Shown: piece by piece, positions 8,762 to 15,867 of the stretch
Layout of the letters: each line of letters begins with the position of its first letter
Position numbering within the stretch: position 1 is the stretch's first letter
Origin: DATEPR01 sp036503065
GTDB taxonomy: Bacteria > Actinomycetota > Actinomycetes > Mycobacteriales > Pseudonocardiaceae
Assembly (NCBI GenBank): GCA_036503065.1
Contig: DASXXM010000419.1
Coordinates: 1 to 26,360, forward strand
DNA: 26,360 bases
Direction of reading: 5' to 3'
The notes under the pieces: generated by a model
What the model saw: only the letters and a program-made list of their open reading frames with translations
Told to the model about the DNA's origin: nothing
Database searches by the model: none
Translations under genes and position numbers: made by a program

Positions 8762-9299
8762 CGCCGATCGGCCCGAGCTGGTTGGTCCGTTCTAGGTGTA
8801 ATGCCTGGCCACGCTCCGCACATGCGACATCGGGCGACAATGGTCCGTACCTCGCGTAGCGGCCGAACCACGCGCGTGCCGGCTCGCGTGCTGGTGGGAC
8901 CTCATTTGACACGCGTAAGGCCCCCCGGCCCGCCCTTTGTTACCTCCGGGTAAATTCGCCCAACTGATTGAGCCATCAACGAAGCTCGCATGTGGGCGTG
9001 CGGCCGATCCCGACGGTCACCGAACGTGTCTGCATCCGAGGTTACCGGCGGGTCGGTTACCCCGGACGCACCAACGCCGTCACCAAATCGGCGGATTGGC
9101 TTAGTTACCGTTTCCCGACAATGCTGATAAGCGCATTGAGACGAACCTCCTCCAGAAACCCGGGAAACGTTTCAGCACACCCAGGCCCGTATGTCGAGTG
9201 AGGATTACTGACAAATGACGGACAGACCCGAGTTTTGCTGTCCAATTCATCCAGTTTATTCGAACCACAGGTGAGCGTCCGGCTGGAAAGGGGCGCCCG
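8762..9299. promoter_or_regulatory. Long upstream region of the lanthipeptide operon
   Basis: These 538 bp separate the hotdog pair from lanKC and are visibly less GC-rich toward the right. No credible gene is present: the frame at 8968-9201 needs a TTG start and lacks codon bias. The region should contain the lanKC promoter. A possible -35/-10 pair is TTGCTG (9235-9240) with TATTCG (9257-9262), spacing 16; TTGACA at 8906-8911 has no good -10 at the right distance. The most distinct content is the set of repeated GTYACC motifs listed separately. No strong terminator follows 8761. Confidence 0.5.
8939..9109 (+). repeat. Six direct GTYACC motifs, candidate regulator sites
   Basis: GTTACC occurs at 8939-8944, 9041-9046, 9056-9061 and 9104-9109, and the variant GTCACC at 9016-9021 and 9079-9084, all in the same orientation. 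Start-to-start distances are 77, 25, 15, 23 and 25 bp. Four exact copies of one hexamer within 171 bp is far above chance. The GTnAC core resembles half-sites used by OmpR-family regulators such as GlnR and MtrA, but the spacing does not match the GlnR box I know. A cluster-specific or developmental regulator is equally possible. Confidence 0.45.
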
Positions 9300-11912
9300 G
9301 TGACCGAGCAATACGAGACCTACTGTCTCGCGGACCGACTTTTCTATGACACGCCGAATCAGCGGCAGACCAGGAATCCGGACTTCTCCCTGGCCGCGCG
9401 AACGGCGCCGGACGGTTGGGCACACGAACCAAGTGACACCTGGATGTACTATGCGCCGCAACCGAATTCGCTGCCGTCCCAGGGCTGGAAGATCCACGTC
9501 TCCACCCGGCTTGCGGACGCGGAGCGCACGCTGAGCGCGGTGTGGGACTACTGCGTGCCCCGTGGGATCGCCTTCAAATTCCTGCGCAATCAGGCGACGA
9601 TGGTCATGTTCAACTCGAAGTCCGCGTTCCGCGGTTCGAGCGGGAAACTGGTCACCATCTATCCGGACGACGCGGCCCAGTTGGAACTCACCCTCAAGGA
9701 ACTGCAGGAACTGCTCGACGACGTACAGGGCCCCTACATCCTCAGCGACCTGCGCTACGGCGCAGGCCCCCTGTTCGTCCGCTACGGCGGCTTCGCCGAG
9801 CGGCACTGCATCGCGGACAACGGTGAGCGGGTGCTCGCCCTCCAGGACGCCGAGGGCCGGCTCGTGCCGGACGTCCGGGGCGCGACCTTCGCCCTGCCGC
9901 CGTGGGTGCCGCTGCCCGACTTCCTCGCGCCCCACCTGGCGGCGCGGGCGGCCGTCAACACGACCGACCTGCCCTACCGGATCGAGAGCGCGCTGCAGTT
10001 CTCCAACGGCGGCGGCGTCTACTACGGACGGGACACTCGCACCGACGAACCGGTGGTGCTCAAGGAAGGGCGGCCGCACGCCGGGCTGGATGTCTCCGGC
10101 CGCGACGCCGTCACCCGGATCGGCCACGAGCGCGACATCCTCCAGCGCCTCGCCGGCCTGGCCGTCGTACCGGCCGTGCACGACTACTTCATCCTGGGCG
10201 AGCACCATTTCCTGGTCCAGGAATTCGTGGACGGGAATCCGCTGCAACGATTGCTGGTGCACCGCTATCCGTTGACCCACCCGACGTGCACGGAACGGGA
10301 TCTCGTCGAATACGTCGACTGGGCGCTGGATATGCTGCAGCGCGTCGACGAAGCCGTTGACGCATTGCACGAACGCGGTGTGGTATTCGGCGACCTGCAC
10401 CCGGCGAATATTCTCGTCACGCCCGAGAACCGCCTCGTACTCATCGATTTCGAAGTCGCGACCCTCGCCGAGGACAACGCGCGCGCCGACCTGGCGAATC
10501 CGGCCTACAGCCCACCGGCCGACCGGCGCGGCGTGGACATCGACCGCTACGCACTCGCCTGCCTGCACCTGGGCATGTTCGCGCCGCAGCTCACCACGAT
10601 GGCCACGCTCGACCCCGGCAAGGTCGGCCAGCTCGCCGAGCTCATCCTGGAGACCTTCCCACTGCCCGCCGACGTGATCGAGTCCGCGGTCCGCACCATC
10701 CTGGGCACGGCACAGCGCGCGCCGAGCAGGCTGCGTGACCTGCCGATGCCGGGCATCGCGACCTGGCCGCAGGTCCGGGACGCGCTGACCACGGCCATCC
10801 TGGCCAGCGCGACACCGGACCGCGACGACCGGCTGTTCCCCGGCGACATCGCGCAGTTCCAGCCCGGCGGCGCCGTCAACGTCGCGTACGGCGCGGCGGG
10901 TGTGCTCTACGCCCTGGACGCCACCGGCGCCGGCCGGTTCCCCGAGCACGAGGACTGGCTGCGCCGGCACACGCTGGCCGTGGCGGACAGGGCAACGCCC
11001 GGCTTCTACGACGGCCTGCACGGTGTCGCCCATGTCCTGGCCGAACTGGGGCACCGCCAGGACGCGCTGGACATCCTGGAGCTGGCCGCCGGCAGCCGGT
11101 TCGACGCCACGGAGTTGGGCCTGTTCTCCGGGCTCGCCGGCATCGGCCTGAACCTGTTGCACTTCAACGAACTCACGGCCGAGCGGACGTTCGCCGACCA
11201 GGCGGCCCGGGTGGTCGACATGGTCGCCGACCGGCTCGGCGGCCCGGCGGACGTGCCGACGATCAGCGGTGGCGACCATCCGCGCGCGGGGCTGATGTTC
11301 GGCTCGTCCGGCCCTGCCCTGCTGTTCCTGCGCGCCTACGAGCGCACCGGCGACGCCGGGCTGCTGGACCGGGCGCACACCGCGCTGCGCCAGGACCTGC
11401 GTCGCTGCACGCGCGCCGAGGACGGCACGCTCCAGGTCGACCAGGACTGGCGGACCCTGCCCTACCTGGACGAGGGCTCCGTGGGCATCGCCATGGTCCT
11501 GGCCAGGTACCTGACGCACCGCGCGGACGACGAACTCGCCACCGCACTGGCCGAACTGCGGGCCGTCACCAGGAGCGACTATTTCGTCCAATCAGGACTG
11601 TTCACGGGCCGCGCCGGCATGATCGTCTGCGCCGGCATGGCCGATCGCGGCTCGGCCGAGCTGGTCGGGCTGCTGCGGGGCCTGCGGTGGCACGCGCTGT
11701 CCTACCGCGACGGGCTGGCGTTCCCCGGCAACCAACTGCTGCGGCTGTCGATGGACCTGGCCAGCGGCACCGCCGGTGTGCTGCTGGCGCTGGGTACCGC
11801 CCTGCACGACCGCGAGGTGTTCCTACCGTTCTTCGCGCCCCACGACGGCGCGAACCAGAACCTGGATGCCGTCCGGCACCCAACGGAAGCACTCATTGGC
11901 GAGAGGAGGTGA
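9300..11912 (+). CDS. lanKC: Class III lanthipeptide synthetase LanKC
   Basis: An 870-residue trifunctional enzyme. The N-terminal lyase domain (about 1-200) begins with the class III signature YCLADRLFYD. The Ser/Thr kinase-like domain (about 210-500) has a lysine in VVLKEG (K255), the catalytic loop GDLHPAN (D365, N370) and a DFE metal motif (D383). The C-terminal LanC-like cyclase (about 520-870) shows the helical-repeat motifs (GLHGVAHVL, GLFSGLAGIG, LASGTAGVLLAL) but none of the Cys-His zinc ligands, which marks class III and not II or IV. It phosphorylates Ser/Thr of the precursor, eliminates phosphate to give dehydro residues, and guides lanthionine/labionin formation. GTG at 9300 follows GGAAAGGGG (9285-9293) by 6 nt. 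The precursor gene starts 5 nt after its stop. Closest known relatives by layout are RamC/AmfT-type enzymes. Confidence 0.96.
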   Translation: MTEQYETYCLADRLFYDTPNQRQTRNPDFSLAARTAPDGWAHEPSDTWMYYAPQPNSLPSQGWKIHVSTRLADAERTLSAVWDYCVPRGIAFKFLRNQATMVMFNSKSAFRGSSGKLVTIYPDDAAQLELTLKELQELLDDVQGPYILSDLRYGAGPLFVRYGGFAERHCIADNGERVLALQDAEGRLVPDVRGATFALPPWVPLPDFLAPHLAARAAVNTTDLPYRIESALQFSNGGGVYYGRDTRTDEPVVLKEGRPHAGLDVSGRDAVTRIGHERDILQRLAGLAVVPAVHDYFILGEHHFLVQEFVDGNPLQRLLVHRYPLTHPTCTERDLVEYVDWALDMLQRVDEAVDALHERGVVFGDLHPANILVTPENRLVLIDFEVATLAEDNARADLANPAYSPPADRRGVDIDRYALACLHLGMFAPQLTTMATLDPGKVGQLAELILETFPLPADVIESAVRTILGTAQRAPSRLRDLPMPGIATWPQVRDALTTAILASATPDRDDRLFPGDIAQFQPGGAVNVAYGAAGVLYALDATGAGRFPEHEDWLRRHTLAVADRATPGFYDGLHGVAHVLAELGHRQDALDILELAAGSRFDATELGLFSGLAGIGLNLLHFNELTAERTFADQAARVVDMVADRLGGPADVPTISGGDHPRAGLMFGSSGPALLFLRAYERTGDAGLLDRAHTALRQDLRRCTRAEDGTLQVDQDWRTLPYLDEGSVGIAMVLARYLTHRADDELATALAELRAVTRSDYFVQSGLFTGRAGMIVCAGMADRGSAELVGLLRGLRWHALSYRDGLAFPGNQLLRLSMDLASGTAGVLLALGTALHDREVFLPFFAPHDGANQNLDAVRHPTEALIGERR

Positions 11913-11917
11913 CAACA

Positions 11918-12052
11918 ATGGCTCTTCTGGACCTTCAGGGTTTGGAGGCTCCCGGTGGCAAGGGCGGCGGTGGTGGTAGCACGCTGACCATCCTCGGCTG
12001 CGACTCCCACCGTCCGAGCAACCTCAGCGTGCTGCTCTGTCACAACGACTGA
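11918..12052 (+). CDS. lanA: Class III lanthipeptide precursor, SapB/AmfS-like
   Basis: A 44-residue precursor. The leader opens MALLDLQGLEAP, nearly identical to AmfS (MALLDLQAMDTP) and carrying the LLDLQ-type motif read by LanKC enzymes. A glycine-rich segment GGKGGGGG (13-20) replaces the acidic part of usual leaders. The core has two ring motifs in the labionin pattern S-x2-S/T-x3-C: S21-T24-C28 and S34-S37-C41, joined by DSHRP and ending in HND. The Thr in the first motif would give a methyl-labionin; this is expected from the family, not proven. AGGAGG at 11904-11909, 8 nt ahead, is the best ribosome site in the operon. Pro12 suits cleavage by the downstream prolyl oligopeptidase. Lys15 is the only lysine. 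SapB-like peptides act as surfactants during aerial growth. Confidence 0.95.
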   Translation: MALLDLQGLEAPGGKGGGGGSTLTILGCDSHRPSNLSVLLCHND

Positions 12053-12070
12053 CGCACGGACTGACGCACG
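12047..12070 (+). repeat. 12-bp tandem duplication across the lanA stop
   Basis: GACTGACGCACG is present twice in immediate succession (12047-12058, 12059-12070) with two further matching bases. The first copy holds the last Asp codon and the TGA stop of lanA; the second lies in the 3' untranslated region. It looks like a slippage duplication and leaves the protein unchanged. Confidence 0.85.
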
Positions 12071-12080
12071 GAGCACTGTG

Positions 12081-12121
12081 CGGACGTGGGCGGCCGTTCT
12101 GGCGACGGCCACCCACGTCCG
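12081..12121 (+). terminator. Strong hairpin behind lanA, attenuator or mRNA stabiliser
   Basis: Bases 12081-12090 pair with 12112-12121 (10 bp), one C-A mismatch follows, then 12092-12097 pairs with 12105-12110 (6 bp) around a 7-nt loop. It starts 28 nt after the lanA stop. No T-run follows, so complete termination is unlikely; partial termination or protection of the lanKC-lanA 3' end fits better. A second, weaker hairpin (12121-12145) follows directly and shares one base. Such a structure would let the small precursor be made in excess over the downstream protease and transporters. Confidence 0.65.
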
Positions 12122-12166
12122 GCTCCCTCGAACCGAGGGAGAGCCTGTGCACCAACAGATCGGATT

Positions 12167-14221
12167 ATGATGATATACCCACCCGCGTACCGCCAGTCGG
12201 TCGTCGACAACCTGCACGGACACCTCGTACCGGACCCGTACCGGTGGCTCGAGGAGCCGGCGAGTGCCGCGACGACGGACTGGCTGGCCGCGCAGGAGGA
12301 TCTGTGGCGCACGTACGCGGCGGGCCTGCCCGGCCGCGACCGGCTGCGTGACCGGGTGACCGAACTCAGCGGGGCCGGCGTCGTCACAGCGCCGACGTGG
12401 CGCGGCGAGCGGCGGTTCTTCCTGCGCCAGAACGCCGACCAGGAGCACCCGGTGCTGCACACCGTGGGACCGGACGGGACCGAGCATGTGCTCGTCGACC
12501 CGACGGCCCTGGACAGCACCGGCCTGACCACGCTCGACTCCTGGCAGCCCGACCCGGACGGGCGGCTGCTGGCCTACCAACTCTCCCACCGGGGCAACGA
12601 ACAGGCCGAGTTGTACGTCCTCGACGTGGACAGCGGGCGCGTCGTGGACGGTCCGCTGGACCGCTGCCGCTACTCCCCCGTTGCCTGGCTGCCCGGCGGC
12701 GAGGCGTTCTACCACGTACGCACCCTGACCGAGGGCCGACGTGTCTACCTGCACAAGGTCGGCACTCCCGGCGAGAACGACGTCCTGATCTTCGGCGCGG
12801 GCCGCGACGTGCGGACCGCCTACGGTGTCGAACTCAGCCAGGACGGCCGTTGGCTCACGATCGCCGCGACGCGCGGCACGGCGCCGGGCAACGACCTCTG
12901 GCTCGCCGACCTGACCGCTTCTGGCGCGGAAACGCCGGACCTGCGGGTGGTCCAGGAGGGGGTGGCCGCCCACACCGCGGCCGCCGTCGGTTCGGACGGC
13001 CGCCTGTACGTGGTGACCGACGTGGGCGCTCCGCGCCGCCGGGTGTGCGTCGGCGACCCGGCCCGGCCGGACCGGGACTGGCGCGATCTGGTGCCGGAGG
13101 ATCCGTCCGCGGTCCTCGCCGACGTCGTCATCCTGGACGGGCCCGCGCTGGACCGGCCGCTGCTGCTGGTCGGGCGGACCCGGCACGCCCTCGGCGAGAT
13201 CGGCATCCACGACCTGGCCAGTGGCCGGCCACTGGGCGACGTGCCGCTGCCCGGCTTCGGCTCGGTGGGGTCGCTCTCGGTGCGACCGTCCGGCGGCCAC
13301 GAAGCCTGGTTCACCTACACCGACAGCGTCACACCCGCCACGGTGTACCGCTACGACGCGCGGACCGGTGCGACCACCCGGTGGGCAGGCCCCCCTGGCC
13401 TGACCGAGATTCCGAACGTCCACAGTCGACAGATCGTCGGCACGTCCGCCGACGGCACGCCGGTGCGGGCGGTCGTGTTCGCCCGGCCGGACGTCGTCGG
13501 CACACCGCGCCCGACCATTCTCTACGGCTACGGCGGGTTCGGCTTCTCCCTCACGCCAACGTATTCCAGTTACCTGCTGGCCTGGGTCGAGGCAGGCGGC
13601 GTCTTCGTGACCGCCCAACTGCGGGGTGGCGGCGAGGAGGGCGAGCAGTGGCACCGCGACGGCATGCTGGCGCGCAAGCAGAACGTGTTCGACGACTTCA
13701 CCGCGGTGGCACGGCAACTGATCACGGACGGCTGGACAACGCCGGCACAGCTGGGCATCTGCGGTGAGTCCAACGGCGGGCTGTTGGTCGGCGCGGTGCT
13801 CACCCAGCACCCCCAGCTGTTCGCCGCGGCGGTGTGTTCCGCGCCGGTACTGGACATGGTGCGCTACGAACGGTTCGGCCTCGGCGCGAGCTGGCGCGGT
13901 GAGTACGGCAGCGCCGACGACCCGGTGCAGTTGTCGTGGCTGCGCGGCTACTCGCCCTACCACCAGGTACGATCCGATGTGGACTATCCGGCCGTGCTGT
14001 TCACCTCGTTCGGCGGCGACACCAGGGTCGATCCGTTGCACGCCCGCAAGATGTGCGCCGCGCTCCAGTGGGCGAGCACCGGCGACCGGCCGATCCTGTT
14101 GCGCCACGAGGACGACGTCGGCCACGCCCGCCAGGCGACCAGCAGGGCCGTCGCGCTGGCCGCGGACATGCTGGCCTTCCTGGGCGCGCACACCGGTCTC
14201 GACTTCGGGATCGTGGCATGA
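12167..14221 (+). CDS. S9 prolyl oligopeptidase, probable leader protease
   Basis: A 684-residue prolyl oligopeptidase. The N-terminal part (YPPAYRQSVVDNLHGHLVPDPYRWLE) is the family signature, a beta-propeller fills about residues 70-430, and the C-terminal alpha/beta hydrolase carries the triad S535 (GESNGG), D618 (GDTRV) and H653 (VGHARQ). These enzymes cut small peptides after proline, with the propeller restricting substrate size. No signal peptide is visible, so it acts in the cytoplasm. In the flavipeptin system of Kribbella a prolyl oligopeptidase removes the class III leader after modification, which gives this gene a clear likely role: cleavage after Pro12 of the precursor. The start is ATG 12167 or 12170 by family alignment; no good ribosome site precedes it and hairpins lie upstream, suggesting lower translation. 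The stop overlaps the ABC gene (ATGA). Confidence 0.94.
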   Translation: MMIYPPAYRQSVVDNLHGHLVPDPYRWLEEPASAATTDWLAAQEDLWRTYAAGLPGRDRLRDRVTELSGAGVVTAPTWRGERRFFLRQNADQEHPVLHTVGPDGTEHVLVDPTALDSTGLTTLDSWQPDPDGRLLAYQLSHRGNEQAELYVLDVDSGRVVDGPLDRCRYSPVAWLPGGEAFYHVRTLTEGRRVYLHKVGTPGENDVLIFGAGRDVRTAYGVELSQDGRWLTIAATRGTAPGNDLWLADLTASGAETPDLRVVQEGVAAHTAAAVGSDGRLYVVTDVGAPRRRVCVGDPARPDRDWRDLVPEDPSAVLADVVILDGPALDRPLLLVGRTRHALGEIGIHDLASGRPLGDVPLPGFGSVGSLSVRPSGGHEAWFTYTDSVTPATVYRYDARTGATTRWAGPPGLTEIPNVHSRQIVGTSADGTPVRAVVFARPDVVGTPRPTILYGYGGFGFSLTPTYSSYLLAWVEAGGVFVTAQLRGGGEEGEQWHRDGMLARKQNVFDDFTAVARQLITDGWTTPAQLGICGESNGGLLVGAVLTQHPQLFAAAVCSAPVLDMVRYERFGLGASWRGEYGSADDPVQLSWLRGYSPYHQVRSDVDYPAVLFTSFGGDTRVDPLHARKMCAALQWASTGDRPILLRHEDDVGHARQATSRAVALAADMLAFLGAHTGLDFGIVA

Positions 14222-15867
14222 TCACCTTCGGTGCCGTGGTCCGGCGTGGCGGTGGCTGGCTGCCGCTGATCGCCCTTGGCGGACTGGTCGGCAACCTCGG
14301 CATGCTGGCGCTGCCGGAGGTGCTGGGGCACGCCGTCGACGCGCTCGTCGCAGGTCGCGGCAGCAGCATGTGGCTGGCGCTGGCCGGCGGGTTGATCGCG
14401 CTGGGCATCGTCTTCGAGCTGAGCGATGCCTACACCGGGGCGGCCTGCGTCGCCGGCACCACCGCCTGGCTGCGCAACCGCATCGTCGGCCACGTGCTGG
14501 CCGTCGGCCCGGACGGCGCCCGCCGGTTCGCCACCGGCGACCTGGTCACCCGGGTCTCCAACAACGCCGTCGACGCGGCAAAGGCCGGTCCGACGGTGAT
14601 GACGATGGCAACCGCGGTACTGCCGCCGATCGGCAGCCTGCTGCTGTTGGCCTACATCGACATCTGGCTCGCGGTGGCCCTGCTGGTCGGACTGGTGCTG
14701 GTGTCGGTGGTGATCCGGGCCTTCGCGCTGCGGACGGCCGAGGTCATCCGCGCCTACCAGCGGGCCCAGGGCCGGATCGCCGGCCGGCTCACCGAGTCGC
14801 TGGTCGGCGCCCGCACGATCGCGTCGGCCGGCACGGTCGAACTGGAGGAGCGGCGGGTGCTGGCGGGCCTGCCGGAGCTGCACGAACAGGGCACCCGGAT
14901 GTGGCAGGTGCTGTCGCGGTCGAGCGCGCAGGCGACCTTCGTCGGGCCGCTGGTGATGGTCGCCGTGCTGGTCGCGGGCGGTATCGAGTTGGCAGCGGGC
15001 CGGATCAGCGCGGGCGACCTCTTCGCGGCCAGCCAGTACGCCGTCATCGGCGGCGGACTCGGGCCGCTGACCTCGGTGTTCAGCCGGCTGGCCAGGGCAC
15101 GTGCCGGCGTCAGCCGGGTCACCGAGGTGCTCGCCGTCGAGCCGGTCGCCTACGGCGACAGGCACCTGCCCGACGGTCCCGGCCGGCTGGAGTTCCGCGG
15201 CGTCGGCGTGCGCACCGATGACAGCGTGCTGCTGTCCGATGTGGACTTAGTGGTGCCCGGCGGCGCGGCCGTCGCCGTGGTGGGCGAGTCCGGTGCCGGC
15301 AAGTCGGTGCTCGTCGGGCTGGCCGCCCGGCTGCGCGAACCGGACGACGGCACGATCCTGCTCGACGGCGTGCCGCTCGCCGAACTGGACCACGACACGC
15401 TACGTGCCGCCGTCGGCTGCGCCTTCGAACGTCCGGTCCTCATCGGACACACGGTCGGCGACGCGATCGGTCTCGGACTGCCTGCGGAGCAGATCACGTC
15501 GGCGGCCGTGGCCACCCACGCGCACGAGTTCGTCAGCCGCCTGCCGCAGGGCTACGACACGCCGCTGACCGAGTCCCCGATGTCCGGCGGCGAACTGCAG
15601 CGGCTCGGCCTGGCCAGGGCCTGGCACGCGGGCCGGCTGCTCGTCCTCGACGACGCGACGTCCAGTTTGGACATGGTCACCGAGATGCAGATCAGCAGGA
15701 CACTCACCAACGACCACGGCCACCGCACCCGGCTGATCGTCACGCACCGGGCAGCCACCGCCGCCCGCGCCGATCTCGTCGTCTGGCTGGCGGCCGGGCA
15801 GGTGCGCGCGGTGGACACGCACGAGGCGCTGTGGGCGCGGCCGGACTACCGGGAGGTGTTCGGGTGA
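14218..15867 (+). CDS. ABC exporter half-transporter 1, degenerate ATP site
   Basis: A 549-residue membrane-fused ABC protein with about six hydrophobic segments in residues 15-290 and a nucleotide-binding domain from about 320. Walker A is GESGAGKS (K362), the signature is MSGGELQ, Walker B is LLVLDD (D478) and the H-loop is LIVTHR. The catalytic glutamate after Walker B is aspartate (D479) and the Q-loop glutamine reads glutamate (FERPVLI), so its own ATP site is probably slow or inactive. With the next gene it should form a heterodimeric exporter, as RamA/RamB do for SapB-type peptides. An in-frame TTA leucine codon (15247-15249) is unusual in DNA of this composition. Start and stop overlap the neighbours by 4 nt. 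Confidence 0.93.
   Translation: MITFGAVVRRGGGWLPLIALGGLVGNLGMLALPEVLGHAVDALVAGRGSSMWLALAGGLIALGIVFELSDAYTGAACVAGTTAWLRNRIVGHVLAVGPDGARRFATGDLVTRVSNNAVDAAKAGPTVMTMATAVLPPIGSLLLLAYIDIWLAVALLVGLVLVSVVIRAFALRTAEVIRAYQRAQGRIAGRLTESLVGARTIASAGTVELEERRVLAGLPELHEQGTRMWQVLSRSSAQATFVGPLVMVAVLVAGGIELAAGRISAGDLFAASQYAVIGGGLGPLTSVFSRLARARAGVSRVTEVLAVEPVAYGDRHLPDGPGRLEFRGVGVRTDDSVLLSDVDLVVPGGAAVAVVGESGAGKSVLVGLAARLREPDDGTILLDGVPLAELDHDTLRAAVGCAFERPVLIGHTVGDAIGLGLPAEQITSAAVATHAHEFVSRLPQGYDTPLTESPMSGGELQRLGLARAWHAGRLLVLDDATSSLDMVTEMQISRTLTNDHGHRTRLIVTHRAATAARADLVVWLAAGQVRAVDTHEALWARPDYREVFG

Noticed and set aside
9101..9136. 11-codon minus-strand reading frame after GGAGGAGG, divergent from lanKC
   Set aside because: A good ribosome-like sequence precedes the ATG, but the frame is tiny, its codons are atypical and nothing follows it on that strand.
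8968..9201. 77-residue plus-strand frame upstream of lanKC
   Set aside because: Needs a TTG start, has no ribosome site or codon bias, and covers the repeated GTYACC motifs.
9105..11591. 828-codon open frame on the minus strand
   Set aside because: It lies opposite lanKC, has no recognisable domain, and is the usual antisense shadow of a high-GC gene.
9300..11912. Class II or IV assignment of the lanthipeptide synthetase
   Set aside because: The cyclase lacks Cys-His zinc ligands and the precursor has labionin motifs with the LLDLQ leader, which together indicate class III.
11702..14191. 829-codon open frame on the minus strand
   Set aside because: Antisense to the prolyl oligopeptidase and lanA; no family motifs, while the plus-strand genes are clear.
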